Part shown: positions 15,894-23,806 of the stretch, piece by piece
Layout of the letters: each line of letters starts with the position of its first letter
How positions within the stretch are numbered: the stretch's first letter is position 1
Assembly (NCBI RefSeq): GCF_000373565.1
Contig: NZ_KB891842.1
Coordinates: 372,001-436,000 of the forward strand
Direction: 5' to 3'
DNA length: 64,000 bases
Source of the DNA: Streptomyces sp. HmicA12
GTDB taxonomy: Bacteria > Actinomycetota > Actinomycetes > Streptomycetales > Streptomycetaceae
Position numbers and translations under genes: made by a program
Notes under the pieces: model-generated
Seen by the model: only the letters and a program-made list of their open reading frames with translations
What the model was told of the DNA's origin: nothing
The model's database searches: none

Positions 15894-17129
15894 TCAGCCC
15901 GGCTGCGCCGGACGCAGCCGCACGGGCAGCGATACGTGCCCGTTGCTGATCAGGGTCGGGAGCGGCCGCAACTCCTCGACGGGGACGGCGAGTTCGATGC
16001 CCGGGAAGCGTTCGAAGAGGCTCCGCAGGGCTGTCGTCACCTCGAGCCGGGCCAGTGGGGCGCCGAGGCAGAAGTGGACGCCGTGCCCGAAGGCCAGGTG
16101 GTCCTTGGCGGGGCGGGTGGCGTCGAAGCGGTCCGCGCTCTCACCGTGCCAGTCCGGGTGGCGGTTGGCCGCGGCGTACGAGGCGAGGATCGCCTCACCG
16201 GCCCGGATCGTGCGACCGTCGGGCAGCGGGATGTCCCGCAGCGCGTAGCGCAGGGGCAGGTGCTTGACGGCCAGTTCGTGGCGCAGGGTCTCCTCCACCA
16301 CGTCCTCCCAGGTGCAGCGGCCGGCGCGGATGTGGGCCAGTTGGGCCGGGTCGGTCAGCAGGGAGCAGACGGCCTGGTCGATGACGTTGACGGTCGTCTC
16401 GTAACCGGCGCTGATCATCAGCAGCAGGGTGTCGCGGAGTTCGGCGTCGGTCAGGGTGCTGCCGTCGCCCTCCTCGTCGCGGGTGGCGATGAGCAGGGAG
16501 GTCATGTCGTCGCCGGGCCGGGCCCGCTTCTCGCCGATCAGCTCGTCGAGCAACTGATAGACGGCGGCCGTGTTCTTGGCCGCCTCGTCGGCGGAGAGCA
16601 CCGTGGAGAAGATGTTGTCCACGAGCCTGCGGAACTCGGCCCCGTGCGTGTCCGGTACGCCCATCAGCCGGCCGACGACGGCGATCGGCAGCGGAACCGC
16701 CAGGTACTCGCGCAGGTCGACGACGCCACCGGCCGCAACGTCGGCGAAGCGGTCGAGCAGGCCGGTCGTGAGCTCCTCGATGTCGGCCTTCATGGCGGTG
16801 ACCCGGCGGGCCGAGAAGGCGGGAGCGACCAGCCGGCGCAGGCGGCGGTGGTCGCTCCCGTAGGCGGTGAACATGTTGTCGACCGCCACCCACAGCGCCA
16901 GCGGCCAGGTGGTGACCGTCTGGGCGAAGGCCGGCCAGTGCGCCCGGGCGTCCTTGGAGACGTCGGCACTGGTCAGGAGCTTCTTGAGGAGCGCGGGGTC
17001 GGACACGGACCAGGCGGTCACCCCGAGGATGTCCACGAGGGTGGCCGGGCCGCGGGCGTGCAGGGCCCGGTGCTCGGCATGGTGGTCGGCGGCGCTGGGG
17101 TCCAGGACGAGTAACTGTTGTTCGGGCAC
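15894..17129 (-). CDS. Cytochrome P450 (CYP107-like)
   Basis: This 411-aa soluble bacterial P450 has the I-helix 'LLMISAGYETTVNVIDQA' (oxygen-binding Gly-Tyr-Glu-Thr-Thr), the K-helix ExxR 'EETLRHELAVKHLPLRYA' and the heme loop 'FGHGVHFCLGAPLARLE' with Cys354 as thiolate ligand. The family hydroxylates or epoxidises small molecules with electrons from ferredoxin. No ferredoxin gene lies next to it. It is downstream of the aminotransferase/permease genes on the same strand but separated by about 220 bp, so it may be a separate unit. The substrate is unknown. Confidence 0.93.
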   Translation of the reverse strand: MPEQQLLVLDPSAADHHAEHRALHARGPATLVDILGVTAWSVSDPALLKKLLTSADVSKDARAHWPAFAQTVTTWPLALWVAVDNMFTAYGSDHRRLRRLVAPAFSARRVTAMKADIEELTTGLLDRFADVAAGGVVDLREYLAVPLPIAVVGRLMGVPDTHGAEFRRLVDNIFSTVLSADEAAKNTAAVYQLLDELIGEKRARPGDDMTSLLIATRDEEGDGSTLTDAELRDTLLLMISAGYETTVNVIDQAVCSLLTDPAQLAHIRAGRCTWEDVVEETLRHELAVKHLPLRYALRDIPLPDGRTIRAGEAILASYAAANRHPDWHGESADRFDATRPAKDHLAFGHGVHFCLGAPLARLEVTTALRSLFERFPGIELAVPVEELRPLPTLISNGHVSLPVRLRPAQPG

Positions 17130-17349
17130 GGCGAGTTCCTCACACGGTGGGGTGGGGGGAGAGTCGGGCGGCCCTGCGCATCCGGCGGTGGCGGCAACGA
17201 GACGTCCGGCAGACGGAGCTGGTCGCGCAACGGATGCTCGACAGGTCGGCGCCCACGATCACCAGCATGCCGCACGGCCTCGCATCCCGTAAGGCGCCCT
17301 CGTGCCCGTCCCGTGTGCGTGCGGCGGAGCGGTGACGTCCGCGCGGACC

Positions 17350-18828
17350 TCAGCCGACGACGCGGCTGCCGGGCGCGCGGGCGCCGGGAACGCGGTCCCC
17401 GGAACCCTCCGGCGGCAGCGTGCTGTCCGGCAGCGGCTCGGCCGTCTCGTGGCGCCGCGCGCCGAAGCGGTACACGACGACCAGCAGCGCGAAGAACGGC
17501 AGACCGGCCTTCCAGGAGTCCTCCAGGCCGTCGATGAACGCGGTGGAGACCAGGATCGCGGCCAGGGCGAGGGCCGCCGTGACGGTGGTGAACGGCGCGC
17601 CGCGCAGCCGGGCCGGGGAGCCGGGCAGGCCGTGGCGGGCGCGATGGCGACGGAACATCAGGTGCGTGAGGAGGATGAGGATCCACACGACGAGCGCCCC
17701 GAAGACCGAGATGCCGAAGAGCAGGACGTAGGCCGTGTCCTCGGAGTGGACCGAGAGGAGCGCGGCGGCGCCCAGGCCGAGGCCGGACACGGCGAGCGCG
17801 CGGTGCGGGACCCCGCCGCGGCCGACCCGGGCGAACGGCCGTGGCGCGTGCCGGTCCACGGCCAGGGAGTGGATCATGCGGGTGGCCAGGTAGGTGTTGG
17901 CGTTGGCACTGGAGAGCGCCGCCGTCAGGACCACGAAGTTCATGATGCCCGCGGCGGCCGGGATCCCGGCGACGTCGAAGAGCTGGACGAAGGGGCTCGC
18001 CGTGACGTCCCCGCCCGCGGCCGTGCGCTGCCACGGCACCACGGTGACCACCACCGCCATGGCCAGGACGTAGAAGAGCGCGAGGCGCACGACCATCCGC
18101 CGGGCGGCGCGCGGGATGTCCCGCACCGGGTCCTCGGACTCGGCGGCGGTCACCGCGATGATCTCGGTCCCGATGTAGCTGAAGATCACGAAGACGAAGG
18201 CGGTGCCGAGGCCGCTCAGCCCGTGCGGCAGCAGGCCCCCGTGCCCCGAGAGGTTCGCGGTGCCGACCGCCGCGTGACCGGGCAGTCCGAGCAGGACGTA
18301 GGCGCAGCCGAGCAGGACGAAGACACCGATCGCCGTGATCTTGATGGTGGAGAACCAGTACTCCAGGCGCCCGAACACCCCGACGCTCAGCGCGTTCGCG
18401 GCCAGGAGCAGCACCGAGAACGCCACCACCGGGGCCCACAGCGGCAGTTGGGGCCACCAGAAACGGACGTAGATGCCGGCGGCGATGACCTCGCCGCCGA
18501 TCGCGATCACCTGGATCGTCCAGTACGTCCAGCGGATCACGAAGCCGGCCAGCGGGCCCAGATAGTGGCGGCCGATGGTGCCGAACGAGCCGGTCGCCGG
18601 GTGCACCGCCGTCATCTCGGCCAGCGCCCAGCCGATCACCAGGGCGATCGACGCGCAGAGCACGTAGGCGATCACGGCGGCGGGGCCCGCGGCGGAGATG
18701 GCGAGACCCGAGCCGAGGAACAGGCCCGTGCCGATGGCTCCGCCCAGACCCATCATGCTGAGCTGACGCCCCGTCAAGGTGCGCTTCAGGCCCTGCTCCT
18801 GACCGTTCTTGCTGCCGTCGTCGGGCAT
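17350..18828 (-). CDS. Amino acid permease (APC superfamily, GABA/AnsP-like)
   Basis: This 492-aa cytoplasmic membrane transporter has about 12 hydrophobic segments. The first helix contains 'MMGLGGAIGTGLFLGSG', the amino-acid-permease signature for the substrate backbone. Other family marks are 'EMTAVHPATGSFGTIGRHYLGP' and 'YSYIGTEI'-like 'FSYIGTEIIAVTAAESEDP'. ATG 18828 is 37 bp downstream of the aminotransferase stop on the same strand, so the two are probably co-transcribed and handle the same amino acid or amine. The 220 bp between its end and the P450 start holds no other gene. Confidence 0.9.
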   Translation of the reverse strand: MPDDGSKNGQEQGLKRTLTGRQLSMMGLGGAIGTGLFLGSGLAISAAGPAAVIAYVLCASIALVIGWALAEMTAVHPATGSFGTIGRHYLGPLAGFVIRWTYWTIQVIAIGGEVIAAGIYVRFWWPQLPLWAPVVAFSVLLLAANALSVGVFGRLEYWFSTIKITAIGVFVLLGCAYVLLGLPGHAAVGTANLSGHGGLLPHGLSGLGTAFVFVIFSYIGTEIIAVTAAESEDPVRDIPRAARRMVVRLALFYVLAMAVVVTVVPWQRTAAGGDVTASPFVQLFDVAGIPAAAGIMNFVVLTAALSSANANTYLATRMIHSLAVDRHAPRPFARVGRGGVPHRALAVSGLGLGAAALLSVHSEDTAYVLLFGISVFGALVVWILILLTHLMFRRHRARHGLPGSPARLRGAPFTTVTAALALAAILVSTAFIDGLEDSWKAGLPFFALLVVVYRFGARRHETAEPLPDSTLPPEGSGDRVPGARAPGSRVVG

Positions 18829-18865
18829 CGGACTCGCTCCGTGGGGTGCGGTGTTGCTGGACGGG

Positions 18866-20053
18866 CTACAGGGCGCGTATCTCGCCGAGCGCGTCGATCA
18901 GCGCGTCGACGTCGGACCGGTTGTTGTAGTAGTGGAAGGAGAGGCGGAGCAGGGAGCCGCGCGGGCTGGTGACGATGCGGCGCTCGGCGAGCGCGGCCGC
19001 GAGCGCGTCCGGGGCGGGGTCGGCGATCGCCACCTGCGGGCCGCGCCGCTCCGGACCGGCGGGCGAGGCCGGAGTCTCACCGATCTCGGTCAGCCGCGCA
19101 TGGGCGTACCCGGCAAGGGCGTCGACGTGCGCCTCGATCTCCTTCGGCTCGACGTCCGCCAGGGTGCGCAGGCCGGCCGCGGCCGCGTACGCGGACGGGA
19201 TCGACGGGGTCCCGGTCTCGAAGCGGCGCGCGGTGTCGGGGAAGTCGAGGTGGCGCGGGTCGAAGGAGAAGGGGTCGACCCGCCCGAACCAGCCGGTGAG
19301 CTGCGGGTCCACGTCGTCGCGCAGCCCGCCGCGTACGTAGAGGAACGCGATGCCGGGGACGCCGAGGAGATACTTCAGCGCCCCGCACACCAGGTAGTCG
19401 CAGTCCAACTCCCTTACGTCCACAGGGAGTACGCCCAGTCCCTGGTACGCGTCGACGAACACCCGGGCGCCGACCGCGTGGGCCGCGCGCACCGTCTCGG
19501 CCGTCGGCAGCCGGGCTCCGTTGCGGTAGGAGACCAGGGGGACGGAGACCAGGTTGGTCGAGTCGTCGATCGCGGCGGCGTAGTCCTCGGCGGGGACGCG
19601 GCCGTCACGCTCCGGCACGTACCGCACCTGGGCACCGCGTCGCTCCTGGGCCAGCCAGACGTGCGCGACGGACGGGAACTCCATGTCCGTCGAGACAAGG
19701 CCGGGGCGGCGGGACCAGTCCAGAGTGGAGGCCACCTGGTAGGCCCCTTCGGAGGCGCAGCTCACCACCGCGATCTCGTCCTGCCGTGCGCCGATGTGGG
19801 CGGCGAACGCGGCGCGGGCGGCGTCCACCTGGGCCATCCACTCGCCCCAGGGCGCTCCCCGGTCGCGCAGGGACCACTGGAACTCCTGAAGAGCCGTCAG
19901 TACGTGCTCGGACATCGCTCCCTGGCTGCAACTCGCCAGGTGGACCGTGTCCTTGAGGGAGGGGAACCGGACACGAAAGCTGTCGGCGGCACCCGGGGGC
20001 GCGGCGGGCACGGTGGGCACAGGGCGACTCGCTTCCCTCGTGAATTCATTCAC
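18866..20053 (-). CDS. Class V aminotransferase (PLP-dependent, NifS/selenocysteine lyase fold)
   Basis: This is a 395-aa fold-type I PLP enzyme. The PLP-lysine lies in 'YLVCGALKYLLGVPGIAF' (Lys227), with the cofactor Asp and His-like segment 'ARVFVDAYQGLGVLPVDV' before it. 'STDMEFPSVAHVW' and 'RFETGTPSIPSAYAAAAGL' are further family landmarks. Without the catalytic Cys loop of desulfurases, an aminotransferase or lyase role is preferred. The GTG start at 20053 has no clear ribosome-binding site, so the true start may be downstream. Context (XRE-cupin regulator upstream, amino acid permease downstream) suggests use of an imported amino acid. Confidence 0.82.
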   Translation of the reverse strand: MNEFTREASRPVPTVPAAPPGAADSFRVRFPSLKDTVHLASCSQGAMSEHVLTALQEFQWSLRDRGAPWGEWMAQVDAARAAFAAHIGARQDEIAVVSCASEGAYQVASTLDWSRRPGLVSTDMEFPSVAHVWLAQERRGAQVRYVPERDGRVPAEDYAAAIDDSTNLVSVPLVSYRNGARLPTAETVRAAHAVGARVFVDAYQGLGVLPVDVRELDCDYLVCGALKYLLGVPGIAFLYVRGGLRDDVDPQLTGWFGRVDPFSFDPRHLDFPDTARRFETGTPSIPSAYAAAAGLRTLADVEPKEIEAHVDALAGYAHARLTEIGETPASPAGPERRGPQVAIADPAPDALAAALAERRIVTSPRGSLLRLSFHYYNNRSDVDALIDALGEIRAL

Positions 20054-20055
20054 GG

Positions 20056-20091
20056 TGAACGTGTTCAGTGCGAGTGATCGAATCAGTCGAT
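20056..20091. promoter_or_regulatory. Two short palindromes before the aminotransferase gene
   Basis: TGAACGTGTTCA (20056-20067; 5-bp arms) and ATCGAATCAGTCGAT (20077-20091; 5-bp arms) lie in the 84-bp gap between the XRE-cupin gene and the aminotransferase. They are candidate operators for the XRE-cupin regulator. The evidence is symmetry and position only. Confidence 0.35.
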
Positions 20092-20137
20092 GCGTGTGCC
20101 CGTCAACGGTTCGGTCCCGCCGAAGTGTGGGAGAGGG

Positions 20138-20674
20138 TCACCGGCTCGGCGGTGTCACGCTCACCAGGAACCGTGCCGGGTCGCCGCCCTCGTTGAGGTA
20201 GCGGTGCGGGACCCGGGAGTCGAAGGTGCAGCTGTCCCCGGGCCCCAGCTCGTGCCGCCCGCCGCCCGCCTCGACGACCAGGCGACCGCTCAGCACCACC
20301 ACGCACTCCTCCGACGGGTGGCTGAAGCCCTCCCGCGAGGACGCGCCGCCCGGTTCCAGGACGCCCTCGAGCACTTCGAGGCGGGCGGATCCGGCCGAGA
20401 CGCGGGTGTACTCGATCCCGCCCTGCGGTGAACGCACCACGATCCGACGGTCGCGCCGGACCACGGCGACGTCGTCCGGCTCGTCCTGCCGGAACAGGTC
20501 GAAGAGCGGGAGGCCGAGGGCGGCGGAGAGTTTGCGCAGCGTCTCCAGGCTGGGGTCGGTCAGGCCGCGCTCGACCTGGCTGACCCGTCCGGTCGACACT
20601 CCGGCGTGCGCGGCCAGGTCGCGGACGGTCATCTTGCGGGCCTGGCGCAGTTCGCGAATCCGGTTGCCGATCAC
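20138..20674 (-). CDS. XRE-family regulator with C-terminal cupin sensor domain
   Basis: This 178-aa protein has an N-terminal HTH_3 domain: 'IGNRIRELRQARKMTVRDLAAHAGVSTGRVSQVERGLTDPSL', with the recognition helix at 'GVSTGRVSQVERG'. A C-terminal cupin ('SHPSEECVVVLSGRLVVEAGG', 'LGPGDSCTFDSRVPHRYLN') should bind a small ligand or metal. This SutR/PuuR-like arrangement usually governs amino acid or polyamine genes; here the aminotransferase and permease lie directly downstream. The GTG at 20674 is chosen because homology begins there and no Shine-Dalgarno is seen; a TACTCT at the -10 position of a leaderless start supports it. Confidence 0.85.
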   Translation of the reverse strand: MIGNRIRELRQARKMTVRDLAAHAGVSTGRVSQVERGLTDPSLETLRKLSAALGLPLFDLFRQDEPDDVAVVRRDRRIVVRSPQGGIEYTRVSAGSARLEVLEGVLEPGGASSREGFSHPSEECVVVLSGRLVVEAGGGRHELGPGDSCTFDSRVPHRYLNEGGDPARFLVSVTPPSR

Positions 20675-20680
20675 GCGGCG

Positions 20681-20686
20681 AGAGTA
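20681..20686 (-). promoter_or_regulatory. -10 element of a leaderless promoter for the XRE-cupin gene
   Basis: On the minus strand TACTCT occupies -12 to -7 relative to GTG 20674, matching TANNNT exactly where a leaderless transcript needs it. No ribosome-binding site is visible. Confidence 0.45.
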
Positions 20687-20759
20687 GCCCAGCGGCGTAC
20701 ACGGGAGATCCGGTCCACCGATCCGGCGACCAAGGGCCATGGAGTGGGGCCGGGCCGCC

Positions 20760-22346
20760 CTACGGTGTCCGGCCGTGTTCGGCGTCGCGGGTGCGGAGCA
20801 CGGGTTTGACCACCTTGCCGCCCGCGTTCCGCGGGAGCTCGTCGACCAGCACGAGGTCCTTGGGTCGCTTGAACGAGGCGAGCCGGCCGTCGAGGAAGTC
20901 CGTCAGTTCGCCCAGCGACAGGTCGGCGCCGGGGGCGACCGTGACGTAGGCGACCGGGACCTGGCCCCAGCGCTCGTCGGGCCTGCCGATCACCGCGACC
21001 TCCCGGACCCGGGGGTGCGCGGCGACGGCGTTCTCCAGTTCGGCGCAGTAGATGTTCTCGCCGCCGCTGATGATCATGTCCTTCGCGCGGTCCACCACCC
21101 AGACGAAGCCCTCGTCGTCCCGCCTGACCAGGTCGCCGGAGTGGAACCAGCCGCCGGCGAAGGCCTCGGCGGTCTCCCGCGGCTTGCGCCAGTACCCCTG
21201 CGTCAGCGTGGGCCCGCGGTAGACGATCTCCCCGACCTCGCCCACGGCGACGTCGTTCATGTCCGCGTCGACGATGCGGTGCTGGATGCTCGGGATCGGC
21301 CGCCCGACCGAACCGAGCTTGCGCAGGGCGTCCTCCCCACGCAGTACGCAGGTGATCGGGGAGGTCTCGGTCTGGCCGAACACGGCCACGTTCAGCGCGT
21401 CCGGGAACGCCTCGCCCATCGCGCGCAGCGTCGCGTCGCTCGCGGGCGCGGCGCCCCAGCTGATGATCCGCAGCTTCAGGTCCCGCTTGTCGATGTCGGG
21501 CTGCGCGCAGATCAGGTCCCACTGCTGCGGGACGTTGAACACGACGGTGGCGCCCTCGCGTTCGTAGGCGTCGAGCACCGCCCGCGGGTCGAAGGCGCCC
21601 AGCGGATGGAGCACGACCGTGCCGCCGACCACGAAGTTCGCGACGACCGAACCGAGCCCGGCGATGTGGAAGAAGGGTGCCGTCAGGAACCCGACGTCGG
21701 AGTCGTCGAACATCTCCATCGCGCGGATACAGGTGAGCGCCTGCATCTGCATGTTGCGGTGGGACAGCATCACCCCCTTCGGCCGGCCGGTGGTGCCCGA
21801 GGTGTACATGATCAGCGCGGTCGACTCCTCGCTGATGTCGGGCAGTTCCATCGGCTCGTACGCCGCCAGGAACTCCTCGTACGCGAGGAACGCGGGGCGG
21901 TCGCCGTCCTCCGGCGCGTTCGTCGCGCCGATGACGACGACCGTGCCGATCGACGCGGCGTTCGGCACGGCCCGGAGCAGGGGCAGGAGCTGTGCGTCGA
22001 CGACGATCGCCGACGGTGCGCAGTCGGCCAGGATGTGGCCGAGCTCCAGCGGCGCGAGCCGGAAGCTGAGCGGCACGGCCATGGCACCCAGGCTGTTCGC
22101 CGCGAACACGCTCTCCACGAACCAGGGATGGTTCAGCGTGAGCAGAGCGACGCGGTCACCCGCGGCGACGCCCCGGTCGGCGAGCGCGGCGGCCAGTCGC
22201 AGGGACCGCCGGGACAACTGCGCCCAGGTCGTGGTCTCCCCGAGATGACGCAGCGCCGGCTTGTCCGGGCGCATCATCGCGTGGGTGGCCGCCTGGGACA
22301 TCCAGTGGTGCCGGAAGGACCAGGCGGGAGCCGTGGCTGTCGACAT
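20760..22346 (-). CDS. AMP-forming acyl-CoA synthetase
   Basis: This 528-aa ANL-superfamily ligase activates a carboxylic acid to its CoA thioester in the cytosol. The ATP/phosphate loop is 'TALIMYTSGTTGRPKGVML' and the adenine motif is 'VFGQTETSPITC'. 'GGWFHSGDLVRRDDEGFVWVVDRAKDMIISGG' contains the hinge, and the catalytic Lys is in 'LPRNAGGKVVKPVL'. ATG 22346 follows CAGGAG; the frame continues upstream but there encodes only short repeats. It is divergent from the two-domain TetR gene and shares with the Lcp/aldehyde dehydrogenase promoter the element at 22483, so it probably activates acids formed by Lcp and the aldehyde dehydrogenase. Confidence 0.9.
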   Translation of the reverse strand: MSTATAPAWSFRHHWMSQAATHAMMRPDKPALRHLGETTTWAQLSRRSLRLAAALADRGVAAGDRVALLTLNHPWFVESVFAANSLGAMAVPLSFRLAPLELGHILADCAPSAIVVDAQLLPLLRAVPNAASIGTVVVIGATNAPEDGDRPAFLAYEEFLAAYEPMELPDISEESTALIMYTSGTTGRPKGVMLSHRNMQMQALTCIRAMEMFDDSDVGFLTAPFFHIAGLGSVVANFVVGGTVVLHPLGAFDPRAVLDAYEREGATVVFNVPQQWDLICAQPDIDKRDLKLRIISWGAAPASDATLRAMGEAFPDALNVAVFGQTETSPITCVLRGEDALRKLGSVGRPIPSIQHRIVDADMNDVAVGEVGEIVYRGPTLTQGYWRKPRETAEAFAGGWFHSGDLVRRDDEGFVWVVDRAKDMIISGGENIYCAELENAVAAHPRVREVAVIGRPDERWGQVPVAYVTVAPGADLSLGELTDFLDGRLASFKRPKDLVLVDELPRNAGGKVVKPVLRTRDAEHGRTP

Positions 22347-22360
22347 GGGCGACTCCTGGG

Positions 22361-22410
22361 GTGTCAGGGCTGTCAGGGGTGTCTGAGGCGTTCGAGGCGT
22401 CTGAGGCGTC
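22361..22410. repeat. Short imperfect repeats in the leader of the acyl-CoA synthetase gene
   Basis: TGTCAGGG occurs twice, followed by three GAGGCG-containing units of about 9 bases. The tract sits between the ligase start and its promoter. If translated it would give a Pro/Thr-rich repeat, but a Shine-Dalgarno at the later ATG argues against that. Confidence 0.5.
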
Positions 22411-22482
22411 GTATCGAGCGGTGGCCGCTGCGGCATTGTGCCTTTCAAGTCCGCTGAGCGAGAAGGAGCGTGGAGCAAGTTT

Positions 22483-22500
22483 GTTAATCAGGAATCACAT
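22483..22500. promoter_or_regulatory. Candidate operator, copy 1 (acyl-CoA synthetase / TetR divergent promoter)
   Basis: GTTAATCAGGAATCACAT matches, on the opposite strand, the element at 25113-25130 at 16 of 18 positions; only the central two bases differ. Read on the other strand it holds two TGATT steps spaced by 7 bp. It lies in an AT-rich island of the divergent promoter between the ligase and the TetR gene. The adjacent TetR protein is the obvious candidate to bind it. Confidence 0.7.
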
Positions 22501-22614
22501 GGGGTCCGGTGCGCGCCGCCCGTCGCGCGATCCGGCTGCGGGCGGGCCCTGGCCTGGCCCGGCGTGTGATTGACTGAGCCGTATGGCCCCTTCTCCGTAC
22601 GCGTCAGGCCGGTC

Positions 22615-23796
22615 ATGACCGCCGACTCGATCGCGGTCACCCGCCCCCGTAATCGCCGGCAGCTGATCGTCGAGGCGGCCGGCAAGCTCTTCAGCGAGCG
22701 CGGCTACCACGCGGCGTCCATGGAGGAGATCGCCGCGGGCGTGGGCATCAGCGCCACGGCCCTGTACCGGCACTTCCCCAACAAGTACGCGCTGTTCGCC
22801 GAATGCGCGCACGTCATGGTGGACCGGCTCGTCGCCGCACTCGACGAGACGCCGGCCGAGGCGGGCCCCGAGGACGTGCTCGCCGCCCTCGTCCGGGTCA
22901 CCGTGGCGCATCGCGCGTCGGGCGGCGTGTACCGATGGGAGGCCCGGTACCTCGACCGGGAGGACCGGCGGCTGCTCAGGGCGAAGTTCGCGCGCGTCGT
23001 CGGACGGGTGGCCGAGGCGGCGCGGCGTGAATTCCCGCTGCCCGACGAACAGTTGCGCACGGTGGCGGCGCTCGGCGCGATCGGGTCCATCACGATGCAT
23101 CACACCTCCATCGCTCAACGTCGGCTCGACGAACTGCTGTTGGCCTGCGCCCTGCGGGTGATCGCCACCGATCCCGTACGGGGCTCCGGGCCCGCGCCGG
23201 GCGCGGGCCGTGGCCGCCCCGTCGAACTGCCCGCCCTGCCGGTGCCCCGCTCCCGGCGCGCGGAGATCCTCGCGGCCGCCGTCCCGTTGTTCGCCCGGGA
23301 CGGGTTCAGCAACGTCACGAACGGCCAGATCGCCCGGGCGGTGGGCCTCGCCCCGTCCGCGCTCTACCGCCACTACCCGGGCAAGGTCGACATCCTGGCG
23401 GCGGCATGTCTGCAGGCGGCGGGGCTGCTGGCCCAGGCCGTGGACCAGAGCCTGCACGAGGTGACCGATCCGCACGAGGCCGTCGCCGCGCTGGCCGCGA
23501 CCTACGTGGCCTACAGCTTCGGGCACACCGCGCTGACGAGCGTGGCCGAGGCCGAGTTCGGCGGTCTGCCGGCCGAGCTGCAGCGCCCCTTGGTGCAGGC
23601 GCAGCGCGAGCACATCGCCGTCTGGGAGCAGCAGTTGCGGCTGGCCCGTCCGGAGCTCGACCCGCGCCAGGCCCGGGTCCTGGTGCACGCCGGGTTCGGC
23701 GTGGTCGTCGAGGCCGGACGCAGCCTGCGCTGGCGGGACACGCCCGGCCACCGTGCCGCCGTGACGGGCCTGGTCCTGAGCGCTCTGGGCCTTTGA
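22615..23796 (+). CDS. Tandem (two-headed) TetR-family regulator
   Basis: This 393-aa protein holds two complete TetR units in one chain. The first HTH is at about residues 36-56 ('MEEIAAGVGISATALYRHFP') and the second at about 236-256 ('NGQIARAVGLAPSALYRHYP'); each is followed by an all-helical ligand/dimer region. Covalent pairing means one chain could contact two half-sites. ATG 22615 is preferred over an upstream TTG in frame, although its Shine-Dalgarno is weak. It is divergent from the acyl-CoA synthetase and ends 10 bp from the convergent Lcp gene; the shared elements at 22483 and 25113 are likely targets. Confidence 0.88.
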   Translation: MTADSIAVTRPRNRRQLIVEAAGKLFSERGYHAASMEEIAAGVGISATALYRHFPNKYALFAECAHVMVDRLVAALDETPAEAGPEDVLAALVRVTVAHRASGGVYRWEARYLDREDRRLLRAKFARVVGRVAEAARREFPLPDEQLRTVAALGAIGSITMHHTSIAQRRLDELLLACALRVIATDPVRGSGPAPGAGRGRPVELPALPVPRSRRAEILAAAVPLFARDGFSNVTNGQIARAVGLAPSALYRHYPGKVDILAAACLQAAGLLAQAVDQSLHEVTDPHEAVAALAATYVAYSFGHTALTSVAEAEFGGLPAELQRPLVQAQREHIAVWEQQLRLARPELDPRQARVLVHAGFGVVVEAGRSLRWRDTPGHRAAVTGLVLSALGL

Positions 23797-23806
23797 GCCC
23801 GGCGGT

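Noticed and set aside
17130..17349. Possible small gene or leader peptide between the amino acid permease and the P450
   Set aside because: No short ORF with a ribosome-binding site or the leader-peptide core was found on either strand.
20053..20053. GTG 20053 considered a firm start for the aminotransferase
   Set aside because: No Shine-Dalgarno and no leaderless -10 box at the right distance; kept as the longest plausible start only.
22361..22410. Short repeats considered as a CRISPR array
   Set aside because: Units are about 9 bases, imperfect and without spacers; no cas genes are present.
22347..22478. N-terminal extension of the acyl-CoA synthetase encoding Pro/Thr repeats
   Set aside because: CAGGAG stands before ATG 22346, homology starts there, and the extension would read through the candidate promoter region.
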